64,000 nucleotides of DNA from Mytilisepta virgata (Eukaryota; Mollusca; Bivalvia; Mytilida; Mytilidae): NCBI GenBank assembly GCA_028015205.1, contig JAPWFG010000020.1, forward strand, positions 682,001 through 746,000. Direction: 5' to 3'. The notes below the pieces were generated by a model. That model was given only the letters and a program-made list of their open reading frames with translations, was not told where the DNA came from and made no database searches. Position 1 is the stretch's first letter. The number at the start of each line of letters is the position of its first letter. Positions 54,693-64,000 of this stretch are shown one piece after another. The translations under genes were made by a program, and so were the position numbers.

Positions 54693-56485
54693 GTTTATTA
54701 GTACACGTAGTCCAGGTTAACCAAGATGTCTTATTACTAAGACATGTCATATGATGGTTTGAAGCGATACATGCATCTTATTCCTAATTTAGTTTAATGA
54801 AACTTTCAAAGTATGATTATAGTTTTATCCGAAGTTAGAACAATGCAGTAGATGAAAAGATTGTAAAAATTATATGAACAGTATTTTAAAATTGTTAAAA
54901 CAAGCTGACAGTTCAGGATTTGTGTTTTATGGACTTTTAATTTCACAAACTCCACATCAAGTATTTGTCCTGCCTTAATGTAAACAAAACAGTCTCAGCA
55001 AATGTTTTGCATACCCACAAATGAATTTTTATAAACGTAAATTAATCAAGTATTCTTAAACAGAGTGATAGAACATTGATTCAAAAATAGAATTATGTCT
55101 AGCTAGGAAATCATGACTTGAGTATTGTTTTATAACCACAGACATGTCATAAGATGGTTTTTAATTTGATCATAAAACATATCTTAGTACAAATTTAAGA
55201 AACTCTTGTTAAACTGTTTCATTTTTAATATCAGTGAAATATTACTAAAAATCAGAAGATGTTATGCATGTGTGTTATTTGTGAATTGAGATGTAGGCAA
55301 GCACCATTTTTTGATTGTGATTTGATTATTTCCTTCAAGGTTGAGAACAGTTTAGAATCATTAATAGTTTATGATGAATTGTGTTTATGTTCCTTTTTGA
55401 TAAAATTATGCAAATTTGTTAACAACACAATATGGGTTTTTTTATAGCTTAGTGTTTAGTTTAACAAACAGTCCTAAAATAAGTGAATTTATTTAGATGT
55501 TTTAAATTTGTTGTACCCAGTAATTTTGGCTATTTATTTATGTTATTGTGGTGCTGTTAATGAATGATTACTAAAGAGGGTATTGTTAACCATGTTGGAT
55601 AGTAGGAAAATGCAGTTTTTATTTTGTCAGTGTACAATGGGTGGACAAGCATCTCCAAAACAGTGACGAAGGAGAATCTGTATTGCTGTCAATTTCACAG
55701 CTCATTTTTTTTTCTTAATATTACATATACTAGTTCGTCTTAAGTAAATTTTATTATAATTGGTTTTATACAAATTCAGGATATATAGATAATTACTGAT
55801 GATCATACTGTAAACATATCATCAGTGATAGGTAAGATTTCATATTCTTAAATGCACTGCCATGACATTTGTGATAGGAGATTGTTCCTATATATTGTTA
55901 GTGACTCCATTATGTTGCCAGTTATCATGTAAATGTTGTTGAATTGCCCTAGGTATCATGTAATAGAAATGAATAATAGTTATTTGATTTGATTCTGTAT
56001 AGAGTATTCAAGAAAACAAAAACCTAATTATCAAGTACATGTATTAATTCATAAACTGTTGACACATAGTCCTATTAGGTTGTGTATATCTACATGCTGT
56101 ATGGTAATGAAATTATCACATGTGAGTAATTGTATATCTTAAATCATAACTTGGCTGTAGAAAATTGATGGCAAATGAGAAACGATTGTTATTTAACTCG
56201 CCTTACCAAGTTACTAAAGGATGATCCTATGATTCGACATCTGACGAGGTAATTTTTATTTTATAAAACAGTTGATGACTCTTGATATCAGTTGATACGA
56301 AGTTAATCAACCCCAGAGAAGTGATATTCACTTCATTGGGGTAGATAAATTATCGTATCAACATTAAGTCATTAAATGTATATTATCTGTCTTTGGTCCC
56401 CAGAGCTGAAGGGAGACAATTTTATTATTTCCCCTAGGTAACTTGGTTAAGGGAGATAACTTTTGATGTTTTTCATTGATTTCAC

Positions 56486-56615
56486 AAACTTCTTTGACAG
56501 GTTGCTAGTTCTCTTGGGGTACCCTGGCTTCCTTAACATATAAAAAACTTACCATGGTAAAAATAGCCAGTTGTGCTGAAAGTGATGTTTACCATCAAAC
56601 CAACCTTTCAGATTT
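56486..56615 (+). mobile_element. Diverged SINE core and tail fragment
   Basis: GTTGCTAGTTCTCTTGGGGT, ACCCTGGCTTCC, AAAAATAGCCAGTTGTGCTG and ACCATCAAACCAACC follow the order of the 22.3-kb SINE core and 3' part. The head is missing. Confidence 0.55.
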
Positions 56616-59141
56616 TTTATTAAAATTTCTTTTGTCAAGCATTTACTCACATTACATGATTTTTATATTCCAAATATGTTTGCATGATCATAAAGTGAAC
56701 ATTCCATAAATTTATAACCAACATCAAGTCAAAAGGAATTTGGATTTCAATCTCTTTCAATACATCTATTGACATTACATGTCCAAACATTAAACAACTT
56801 CCACTTGGGGTCAATCGGAGTTAGAATTAAAGGTCATAATAATGAGCTTAGGGATGGAAAACTTTCAAAGGAAAATGCTTTAGGTTGATGATAGTTTTGA
56901 ACCATCATGTTTCGACGTCTAGCTACTTATCATATAAACGCATTATTTGAAGTGTTTACAGTCATTTAAATATGTCTTTGAACTTTTCATTCATAATGCA
57001 ATGTTACACACAACTGGTTTGTGACATCATGAAAAAGTCGTGTAATTTGAGAATAATTCCAGATTGGACATATAATGTCAATAGGTGTATTAAGGCTGTA
57101 TAAATATTTTGTGGAATACCAGCTGTTGATTTGTCTTAAATTTGTAAAATTTATTTATTTTCCTTCAGTTCAACTTTTGTTACCTCATTACTTTTAGGCT
57201 TATGTATCCACACACTGTTGTTTTTGTGATAAGCTTTTGTTGTTTGTCAATGTACATACTGTGTATAGAAAGTATGCAAATGTGTATATTTGATAAGGCC
57301 CGGTAATATTTTGTAAAATCAAATGTTTAGACTACTTAAATTTTGTTTTTTATGAGGTTTTTTGTTTGATGTACATATTTTGTTTCTATTTTGTCCAATT
57401 CATTAATGAGGGCAAATATTTTGATAGGTGTGATGGCCTTTGAAAGTGGACCTGTCTAATGCTGTTTGGAAACCTCATTTCATGGAAAGGATTTTTGACA
57501 ATCTTTTGTTTGTTCTTTAACCTTGTTAAGTTGTCTAAGAAAACATAAAATTTTACCATTGTGTGTTAAGGTTATATTCCGCTAAGATTTTGAATGCAAA
57601 TTTTCCAATAAAAAAAAAATACAAATTTATCAATGACTTACTCCCACCTTTCCTAAATCTGTAAAACCAGTATTTTAAGAGGGAGTAATATTTGGTTATG
57701 GATTTTTAAAAAAAATTTATATGAAAGGTTTTTATTGGGAATATTTCATTTTAGTTGGAAAATATGTTTCCTTTGAGTATTCTGGTTGGATTTATGGTTC
57801 TTACAAGTGGATTCATATTTATACAGATATTTGAATATTGTATATGGCATGGATGGGTGCCATTAATTAATGCAATGCATGATTTACACAGCAGAAAATT
57901 GTTTTGAGGACAGGACACAAATGTCATTCAATTGAACTGAAATTATTCAATATAAAAACCATGCAGTGCAGTGCACAGTTAATTGTATTATGTGCTAACT
58001 GACCTCATATGAAGCATTTTGAATGTTCATATTTTACATTGGAAAATATTTATGAACCATTATGATCATTCGGTTTTGTATATAGAGGTGAGGTTTCAGT
58101 TCTATTTTTTTAAATATATCACTGTTAAAGGTACAACTATATGTATATATGAAAGTATAAGTGAAATTTTAAATATTTATTATGTATGTTAGAAAAACCT
58201 AATTATATATGATGAGCAATATTTTACTTGTTTAAAGATTATATTATTGAGGAAGAATGGGAAGGGAAAGAATAAAAGGTAAAAAATCTATCTTCTTGTA
58301 TTTCTGCAAAATGAATAGATATAAATTGAAGATACAGGTTGTTAAAAACCAGAATGTTTAATGCTAATACTGGTTAAAGAATCATCAGAAGAACTGGTCT
58401 GAACATTCAACAACCATTTCTATTGGTTTGGTATGAATTGGTTTTTAGAACACAACCCAAGTACTTCTGACTTGGGTTCATATGATTAGGTTTCATTTCT
58501 GGCTTAGATAATTATGTTTCTGTCAAATAATTACAAAAGATTCAACAGCAACCAACCAATATACTTATCAAGGGAAACAACTCCATTAAAATTCCTTGAA
58601 ATTCAAAACTATTGGATAGATCATTTCAAATTCACAGATACAATACTGAGTTGAATCACTCATTTAACTTTATACCAAATTCTGACACAAAACTACAAAA
58701 ACAAAAGGATTAGGTGTATACATTCGAATAACATTCCATCAAACATTTAACAACTCATAAGGAGCCCATACCTTAAGACCACAGGAATGCCTTTCAGTAA
58801 ATCCAGCTGTTCTCTATTTTACACCATATTTTACTTGTCCATCTTTTGTTAAGATAAAATCTATATGGAATAGGAAGACTTGGAGGAAAGGATTTGAAGT
58901 TGTATGTCATAGTGTATTATTATAAATAAGTAAAATTATAAAAAGACATTAAATACAGATCTAACTTAATAAAAGAATAATGTATACAGGTATAACAATA
59001 ATAAAGCTGGAATTCTCAACATTTGTGAAGTTTCTGATATGTTGCAGCAGTTTAATTCTTGCTAACTCCCACTGTGTATTGTCTAATTTGCATAGAACAA
59101 AAACCCATGATATATTTGCTGTTCTTTGATGTCCTTTCGAA

Positions 59142-59173
59142 TTAACGTCCAGATGTCAAGATTTTAACAAATT
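59142..59173 (-). CDS. EF-hand gene, last coding exon
   Basis: Acceptor TTTTTTCTTTTCCAG, then 32 nt completing the last loop Glu and encoding FVKILTSGR and TAA. Same size class and position as the last calmodulin exon (EFVQMM-type end), with one extra residue. Confidence 0.88.
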
Positions 59174-62100
59174 CTGGAAAAGAAAAAATATTCTTAGTCG
59201 TATCTTCCAATATGCCAGCAAATGAGAAATTTAAATAATTATTTAGCTTAGCTTTGTACATTGAGACTATTATCTCCCAAAAATGACCATATACCTAATG
59301 TTCTCAGAATTTTGTATTTCAAAGGAATGATCAATAGTGTTAATCATGTTATGGATGAACAAGCTTGTAGATCCGTTCAAATGAAAAAAACAAATCTATG
59401 TTTCTTAGAATCATTTCATTTTGAAATTTTCACTTGTGTAAAATTTTGAAATTTTTTAAACCTAAGGAGTCTCCCCCATGCATAGCTCTGTCCTTGGACA
59501 GTTTATGGTTCTATGTTTTTTGTCATAGGATTTGAATTTGCACTAAATTGATTTGGTTTATTATCTTGAGAAATGATGAGGAGACATAAATTGTTGAAAT
59601 GTGCAAACAGGCCATATCAAAACTGGTATAGGACAATATTCATCACAACTAATGAATATGTCAAATATTTACCTTCTTAAAGATTATTTTAACTGATTTT
59701 CATGGAATTTATATTGAAAAAGAAAATTGAGAACCAAGTTATGCTTCCTCAACATACATAAATATGACAAGAATGTTTTAGAATTCTCGGTATACCAACC
59801 ATCATAATTTACTTGTCCATCACCAGTTATATCTGCCTCTCTTATCATTTCATCTACCTCCTCGTCTGTTAAACGTTCACCTAAATTTGTCAATACATGT
59901 CTCAGTTCAGATGCACTAACATATCCATTCCCATCTTTGTCAAAAATCCTGAAGCAATCACGGATAGTGTCTTCTTTCTCTGGAGGTGGGGCTCGTCGTG
60001 ATATTATACTTTGTGTTTCATTGAAGTCAAACAATTTATTACCTGTAAAAGGAAGCCCTCAAATACATAACATAACATGTTCAGATGTGGTATAAACAAA
60101 AATGTACAAATTTTGTTTTGTTTTATTTTAAAGACCAAGTAGTCTGTCTTTAAATCAGTTACAGAACTGGATAGAATAGAAAAAATTTAGATAACAAATT
60201 GATTTTTAGTTCTTTGGATTTCGCTGCTCCCATTTTCAGACTTCTAAATTCTAAGAAAATTTGTTTTTGCCACTTCATTTTTCAAAAATGCTGAAAATTT
60301 GCCCCAAATTCTTCATCTTTCAAGAAATTAAAAATAAAAGTTGCTTGCCCACTCCTAAAATTTGGTAAAAAAATAGGGATTTTCCATTCTTTGCAATATT
60401 TGAGTTCCAGGATCCTGTATCACACACCAGGACTTTGTCCATGTTGAATGGCAGCCTGGAACATTGCTGTCAAGTTCCAATTGGCTCACTGGTTTAAAAC
60501 AAGAACATCTTTCAGTGAACTTTCCCATTAAGTACAGTAGACTCCTGCTTATTTTATATCCCATTATCCAGGATATTCAATTAGACAGAAACAACAATTC
60601 TGACAAAAATCAGCCATTTATTCATTTTCATATATTTTATGTGCATATAGTGTCCTATCTTGTGGCATATTTCTATCTATTGGCATTTATTTGAATTTTA
60701 AGGTGAACTAGGTTATTTGACCAAACAAATATGTTCAAATATAATAAAATTTGTCTTGTACACATAAACAAAAAAATTCTATTATAATGACATTGTCATC
60801 AATGTTAGATGAAAATTCTATCAATTAGAAGGCGTATTCTATTATCAGGTATGCAAATATCCAATAAATTTAACATAGAATAACTAAGAAATGGTTTGGT
60901 GTTTTGATATTATATCCCATTTCCCGATATATTCCTTTATCAGATATCCTATTTCATGGAGTCTACTGTACTATGTTAAAGTATGTTGGGCTCTGGCAGC
61001 CATATTCAATGGCGGACAAGGTCATCAGATGCACTTCCGAAAGAAAACCAACTAAAGACTATTGCTGCCAATTTTTTTTCAATTTGCCAAGTGGTGTCTG
61101 AAGAGAAGATATTTTAGTAAATTTACACTAGTATCCTAGGTTTAACTATGTTCGGCTCAAGCAGCCAACTTGGTTGGCCTTGGTTTGTCACAGAAAATAT
61201 TTCTGAAAGAGGATCACTTAAGGACTATTGCTATAAAGTTTCGTTCCAATTGGCCAAGTGGTTTCAGACAAGTAGATCTTTATGTAAATTTCCATAATAG
61301 GGTCCTATGTTAAACTATGTTCGGCTCTGGCAGCCATCTGGGATGGTAGGTGGGGTCATTGGATATAATTCTGAAAAAAAAAACTACCTAAGCACCATTT
61401 CTGCAAACTTTTCTTCCAATTTGCCAAGTGATTTCAGACAAGACAATCTTAAAGTACATTTCCCATAAGGTCCTAGGTTAAACTATGTTTGGCTCTTGCT
61501 GCCATCTTAGATGGTTTGAGGTGTCATCGGATACAATTCTGAAAGAAGACCACCCAAGGACCATTCAACCAAAGTTTGGTCCCAATTGGCCAAGCAGTTC
61601 CAGTGAAGAAGATTTTTAAACATTTTTCCCATAGGGTTCTATGTTAAATCTTTGTTGTCTGAGGGAACCATCTTGGATGCACATCGGGGTCATCGGATAA
61701 AATCTGAAAGGGGACCACCTAAGGACTATTCCACCAAAGTTTGTGTCCCAATTGGCCACGCAGTTTCAGAGGAGAAGATTTTTAAACATTTTTCCCATAG
61801 CGTCCTATGTTAAAACTACGTTGGCTGATGGCATCCATCTTTGGTTGGTAGGCAGGGTCATCGGATATAATTCTGAAAGGGAACCACTCCAAGACCATTC
61901 CATCAAAATTTGGTCCCAGTTGGCCAAGTAGTTTCAGAGGAGAAGATTTTTAATTATTTTTTTGCCGAATTTTCTATTTCAGATACAATTCTGAGAGGGG
62001 ACCACCCAAGAACCATCCCTGCCAAGTTTGGTATAAATTGGCCAAGACTGGTTTCAGAGAAGAAGATCAAATTGCAAAAGATAATGATGGACAGACGTAT

Positions 62101-63775
62101 ACAACGGACGTCAAGTGGTAGCAAAAGCTGATGTGACCCTTTGGGTCAGGTGAGCTAATAATAGCAAACACTTAGATGAAAAAAACTATATATTTATATT
62201 CACCCAAATTTCACACCAGGCCAGGACTGACCATAAGGGTTTACATTATCAGACTACAATGTATCTTTTGAACATAAGCTTTGCTTAAAGTATACATTGT
62301 ATATTTTAAATACAAATGTATTCTTTTAATGACATGAAAACTATATGTGTAGATTAAAATGTTTTTATTACATGCAGATATTTCTTTACCATGGTATCAA
62401 ACTGTTTAAAATATTTCACTTGTCATTCTAAAAAGTTACTAATCATGCTATGGTTTGAATAATAATTTTTTTGTCAGAAATAATAACATAACATTAAGAA
62501 TAAAATAGCTTAGTAACTCAATATGCTGAATTGCATTTGATTCCATACCACAGGTAGGTTTATGATGACCAGTAACAAAATCAATCTGACAGACCAAAAA
62601 TTGTATAATAAAAATTGAGGGGGGATGTGGGACACAATTTTATGGAAAAATTACTAAATTACATAAAAAATTTGAAAATTTTCTTTAAATGGCATAGTAA
62701 TCCTTTGTGCACGTCTTCAATATGTTCATAAACATTCTGCAAAGTTTCAAAGAACTGGTTTAAAGCTGTAGGAAGATTTGATTACACAAAACATGTACCC
62801 TATTTTCAAAACACCCACCCATCTGAAAATTTCACCACACTATTATCTGGATTTTAACTACACATACATGTATGTGCAACCCAGCCTAATATGTACAATA
62901 ACCACTTCAGGTGTGTAATTTTCCTTGAAATACATACATTTTCAGTACATTTTACAAATGTATTTATTTTATCATTGTTAGCAAAGCATATGGTCATCAA
63001 CTTAATCATGCTATGTAATCTCAGTTCCAATAAAATTTGAATAGATTTTCATTAAACATTTTGACCACAGAATTGCAAGGATTAACTACATTTAATTTCA
63101 TATGTGCATATACGATTTTAAGTCATATACATGTATGTATTACCATGGGCTGCTCCTGATTCCTGGGCAATGTTTTGTAGGTCAGCTTGTGTTGGACTGA
63201 ATCCAATTGATCTCATCACAGTTGCTAATTCTTTCATGTTTATTTTCTTATCATTGTCCTTGTCAAAAATTATAAAAGCTTCCTTTAGCTCTGAAATATC
63301 AGATAAAGTTTTAATATACATTTAAAAGAGTATGATTACTTATTTCAAATTTTCTCAATGAAGGACATACAGATGAACTATAATTGAGGAAATAAAATTT
63401 ATTCCTACTTGACTGGAGACTTAAAAATCCATAAAAAATTATGCAAAATCAAATTAGAAAAGGCAATTAAATTTTCCAAACTTAATTACACTAGAACTAT
63501 GACTACACTGATGTTGGTCCAGATACAAGAGCAAAGATTAAAAGCAAATCATCCTATGTTGTTAAAGTATAGATATTGTTAAAATGATATTGCTGTTAAC
63601 TCTAGCTATGTATAATGAATACATGTAGCTGTTAACACTAGCTATGCAAATGTTCAGACAATATTCTCTGAATCGATGTTACAAAATTTACAAATAGGCT
63701 ATTACCTTTTGCTGAACTGTCACATTACAGTCATTATAAGAACTTACCGTCTAGCTGTTGCTGGGATAACTTAGA
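59142..63775 (-). CDS. Calmodulin-like EF-hand protein (four exons visible, 5' end missing)
   Basis: Calcium-sensor protein of the calmodulin/troponin C superfamily. Four exons join in phase (28, 147, 243 and 32 nt; introns all GT-AG in phase 1), giving about 149 residues before the stop at 59,142. Order: [17 protein letters not shown]1 [13 protein letters not shown] (12-residue loop, Gly6 replaced by Lys); a degenerate EF2 ([14 protein letters not shown], no Asp at position 1, altered spacing); an extended linker [19 protein letters not shown]3 [13 protein letters not shown], near identical to calmodulin; EF4 [13 protein letters not shown]. The last exon gives [10 protein letters not shown]. 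Intron positions match calmodulin genes (after the N-terminal helix start and before the final EF), but calmodulin's 107- and 136-nt middle exons are represented by one 243-nt exon. The initiating exon, perhaps only an ATG as in calmodulin, lies outside. Divergence rules out calmodulin itself. Confidence 0.92.
59800..60042 (-). CDS. EF-hand gene, third visible exon (EF2 remnant, linker, EF3, EF4)
   Basis: Acceptor CTTCCTTTTACAG, donor TATGATG|GTTGGT. It encodes [20 protein letters not shown], then [40 protein letters not shown] and [15 protein letters not shown]. The EF3-EF4 half is close to calmodulin. Confidence 0.96.
60043..60477. other. EF-hand gene intron, left part
   Basis: Intron between the EF-hand exons; no repeat or exon recognised here. 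Confidence 0.45.
60478..62158 (-). mobile_element. AGCTCACC-family element, sense to the EF-hand gene, interrupted by a MITE
   Basis: Read on the minus strand from 62,158: TTAGCTCACCTGACCC, a GACGTCCGTTGTATACG phrase, then modules with CCAATTGG, CTTAGGTGGTC and TTTAACATAGGACC. The far end (3' hairpin) is missing. A 434-bp MITE sits inside at 60,535-60,968. Open frames here are shadows. Confidence 0.8.
60535..60968. mobile_element. Nested TA-flanked MITE
   Basis: CAGTAGACTCC at the left is mirrored by GGAGTCTACTG at the right, with TATATCCCAT and its complement ATGGGATATA also near the ends. TA is duplicated at 60,533-60,534 and 60,969-60,970. Removing it rejoins the host repeat as CCCATTAAG-TA-CTATGTTAA, matching CCCATAGGGTCCTATGTTAA in neighbouring modules. 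Confidence 0.9.
62159..63143. other. EF-hand gene intron, right part
   Basis: About 1 kb of intron without recognised repeats or exons. Confidence 0.45.
63144..63290 (-). CDS. EF-hand gene, second visible exon (EF1)
   Basis: Acceptor CTGATATTTCAG, donor CCCATG|GTAATA. It encodes [20 protein letters not shown], then [20 protein letters not shown] and AQESGAAH. 147 nt, one codon more than the 144-nt calmodulin counterpart. The ATG further upstream at 63,321 lies in the intron and is not the start. Confidence 0.94.
63748..63775 (-). CDS. EF-hand gene, first visible exon (28 nt)
   Basis: Acceptor GTGTTTTCAG, then SKLSQQQLD and a split codon, donor GACG|GTAAGT. It corresponds to the ADQLTEEQI-type N-terminus of calmodulin, one codon shorter. 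No ATG is in the exon, so translation starts in an exon further right. Confidence 0.85.
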
Positions 63776-64000
63776 CTGAAAACACAAAAGGTAAAAGAAA
63801 TTAATATACTATGTAAAGAATGTTAAAAATTAGAGATTGCTCTGACGTCTGACGGGATATTATCTTTTAATGAAATGCATGTACATTGTAAATGTATGAA
63901 TATTTCAATAGGACAGTTTCTTATACCTGACATATCTACTGATTACATAATATCTGTTTACAAGACCTACAGTTATAGCATCATTCCATTGATTAGCGAA
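63776..64000. other. EF-hand gene first intron (partial)
   Basis: No ATG followed by a donor was found here on the minus strand, so the initiating exon is probably beyond the window. Confidence 0.5.

Larger units (their letters stand above)
53787..59141. other. Intergenic region between convergent genes
   Basis: No gene seen in 5.3 kb. It contains three short repeat fragments listed separately (54,451, 54,615, 56,486). The sequence nearest 59,141 should hold the 3' UTR of the EF-hand gene (minus strand), but I found no clear polyadenylation signal. Confidence 0.5.

Noticed and set aside
63118..63321. EF-hand exon starting at its own ATG (63,321)
   Set aside because: A good acceptor at 63,291 and the 28-nt upstream exon in matching phase show that the ATG is intronic.
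59142..63775. Orthodox calmodulin gene
   Set aside because: Calmodulin is nearly invariant in animals; this protein has a degenerate EF2, altered EF1 and a different linker.

Overview
This is eukaryotic nuclear DNA from an animal. It is AT-rich, its genes are split by GT-AG introns, and every stretch between exons is dense with interspersed repeats. Gene content (a GALNT7-type glycosyltransferase, a PAQR membrane receptor and a calmodulin-like protein) is metazoan. The repeats (elements with AGCTCACC or GTCCCCC ends and a palindrome near the 3' end, tRNA-derived SINEs with a conserved core, non-LTR retrotransposon tails) point to a bivalve mollusc, plausibly a mussel. The phylum-level guess is inference.

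Layout. 1-10.5 kb holds no gene: AT-rich sequence, then several repeats (6.1-9.7 kb). 10,832-11,852 (minus) is a one-exon coding region for a class II PAQR (membrane progestin receptor-like) protein, interrupted by a one-base frameshift at a six-T run. 11.9-22.9 kb is intergenic. It carries a small MITE, a 71-bp minisatellite that looks derived from a SINE core, a GTCCCCC-type element, three non-LTR retrotransposon remnants, a 230-bp pentanucleotide repeat, a long hairpin, a duplicated 0.8-kb element and a SINE.

22,936-48,275 (plus) is a complete GALNT7 orthologue. I reconstructed twelve coding exons whose phases all close, giving 615 residues: a type II membrane anchor, a stem, a GT27 catalytic domain with DAH, WGGEN and VGH motifs, and a C-terminal ricin-B lectin. 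Its introns contain a TA-flanked MITE, an antisense LINE, SINEs and several large repeats.

The most striking feature is in intron 11. The last 79 bases of exon 11 plus the first 6 bases of the intron, including the 5' splice site, are repeated in tandem at an 85-bp period about 62 times (to about 46,946). Each unit is a decayed copy of lectin-coding sequence still carrying GAG|GTAAAG, with an 11-unit (935-bp) higher-order duplication inside.

48.3-59.1 kb is intergenic with repeats and a MITE nested inside another element. 59,142-63,775 (minus) is a calmodulin-like EF-hand gene with four coding exons visible; the start-codon exon is not found and is probably beyond the right edge. Its 3.1-kb intron holds another nested transposon. 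GALNT7 and the EF-hand gene are convergent. Nothing suggests that the three genes act together. GALNT7 would act in Golgi O-glycosylation, the PAQR at a membrane, and the EF-hand protein as a calcium sensor.
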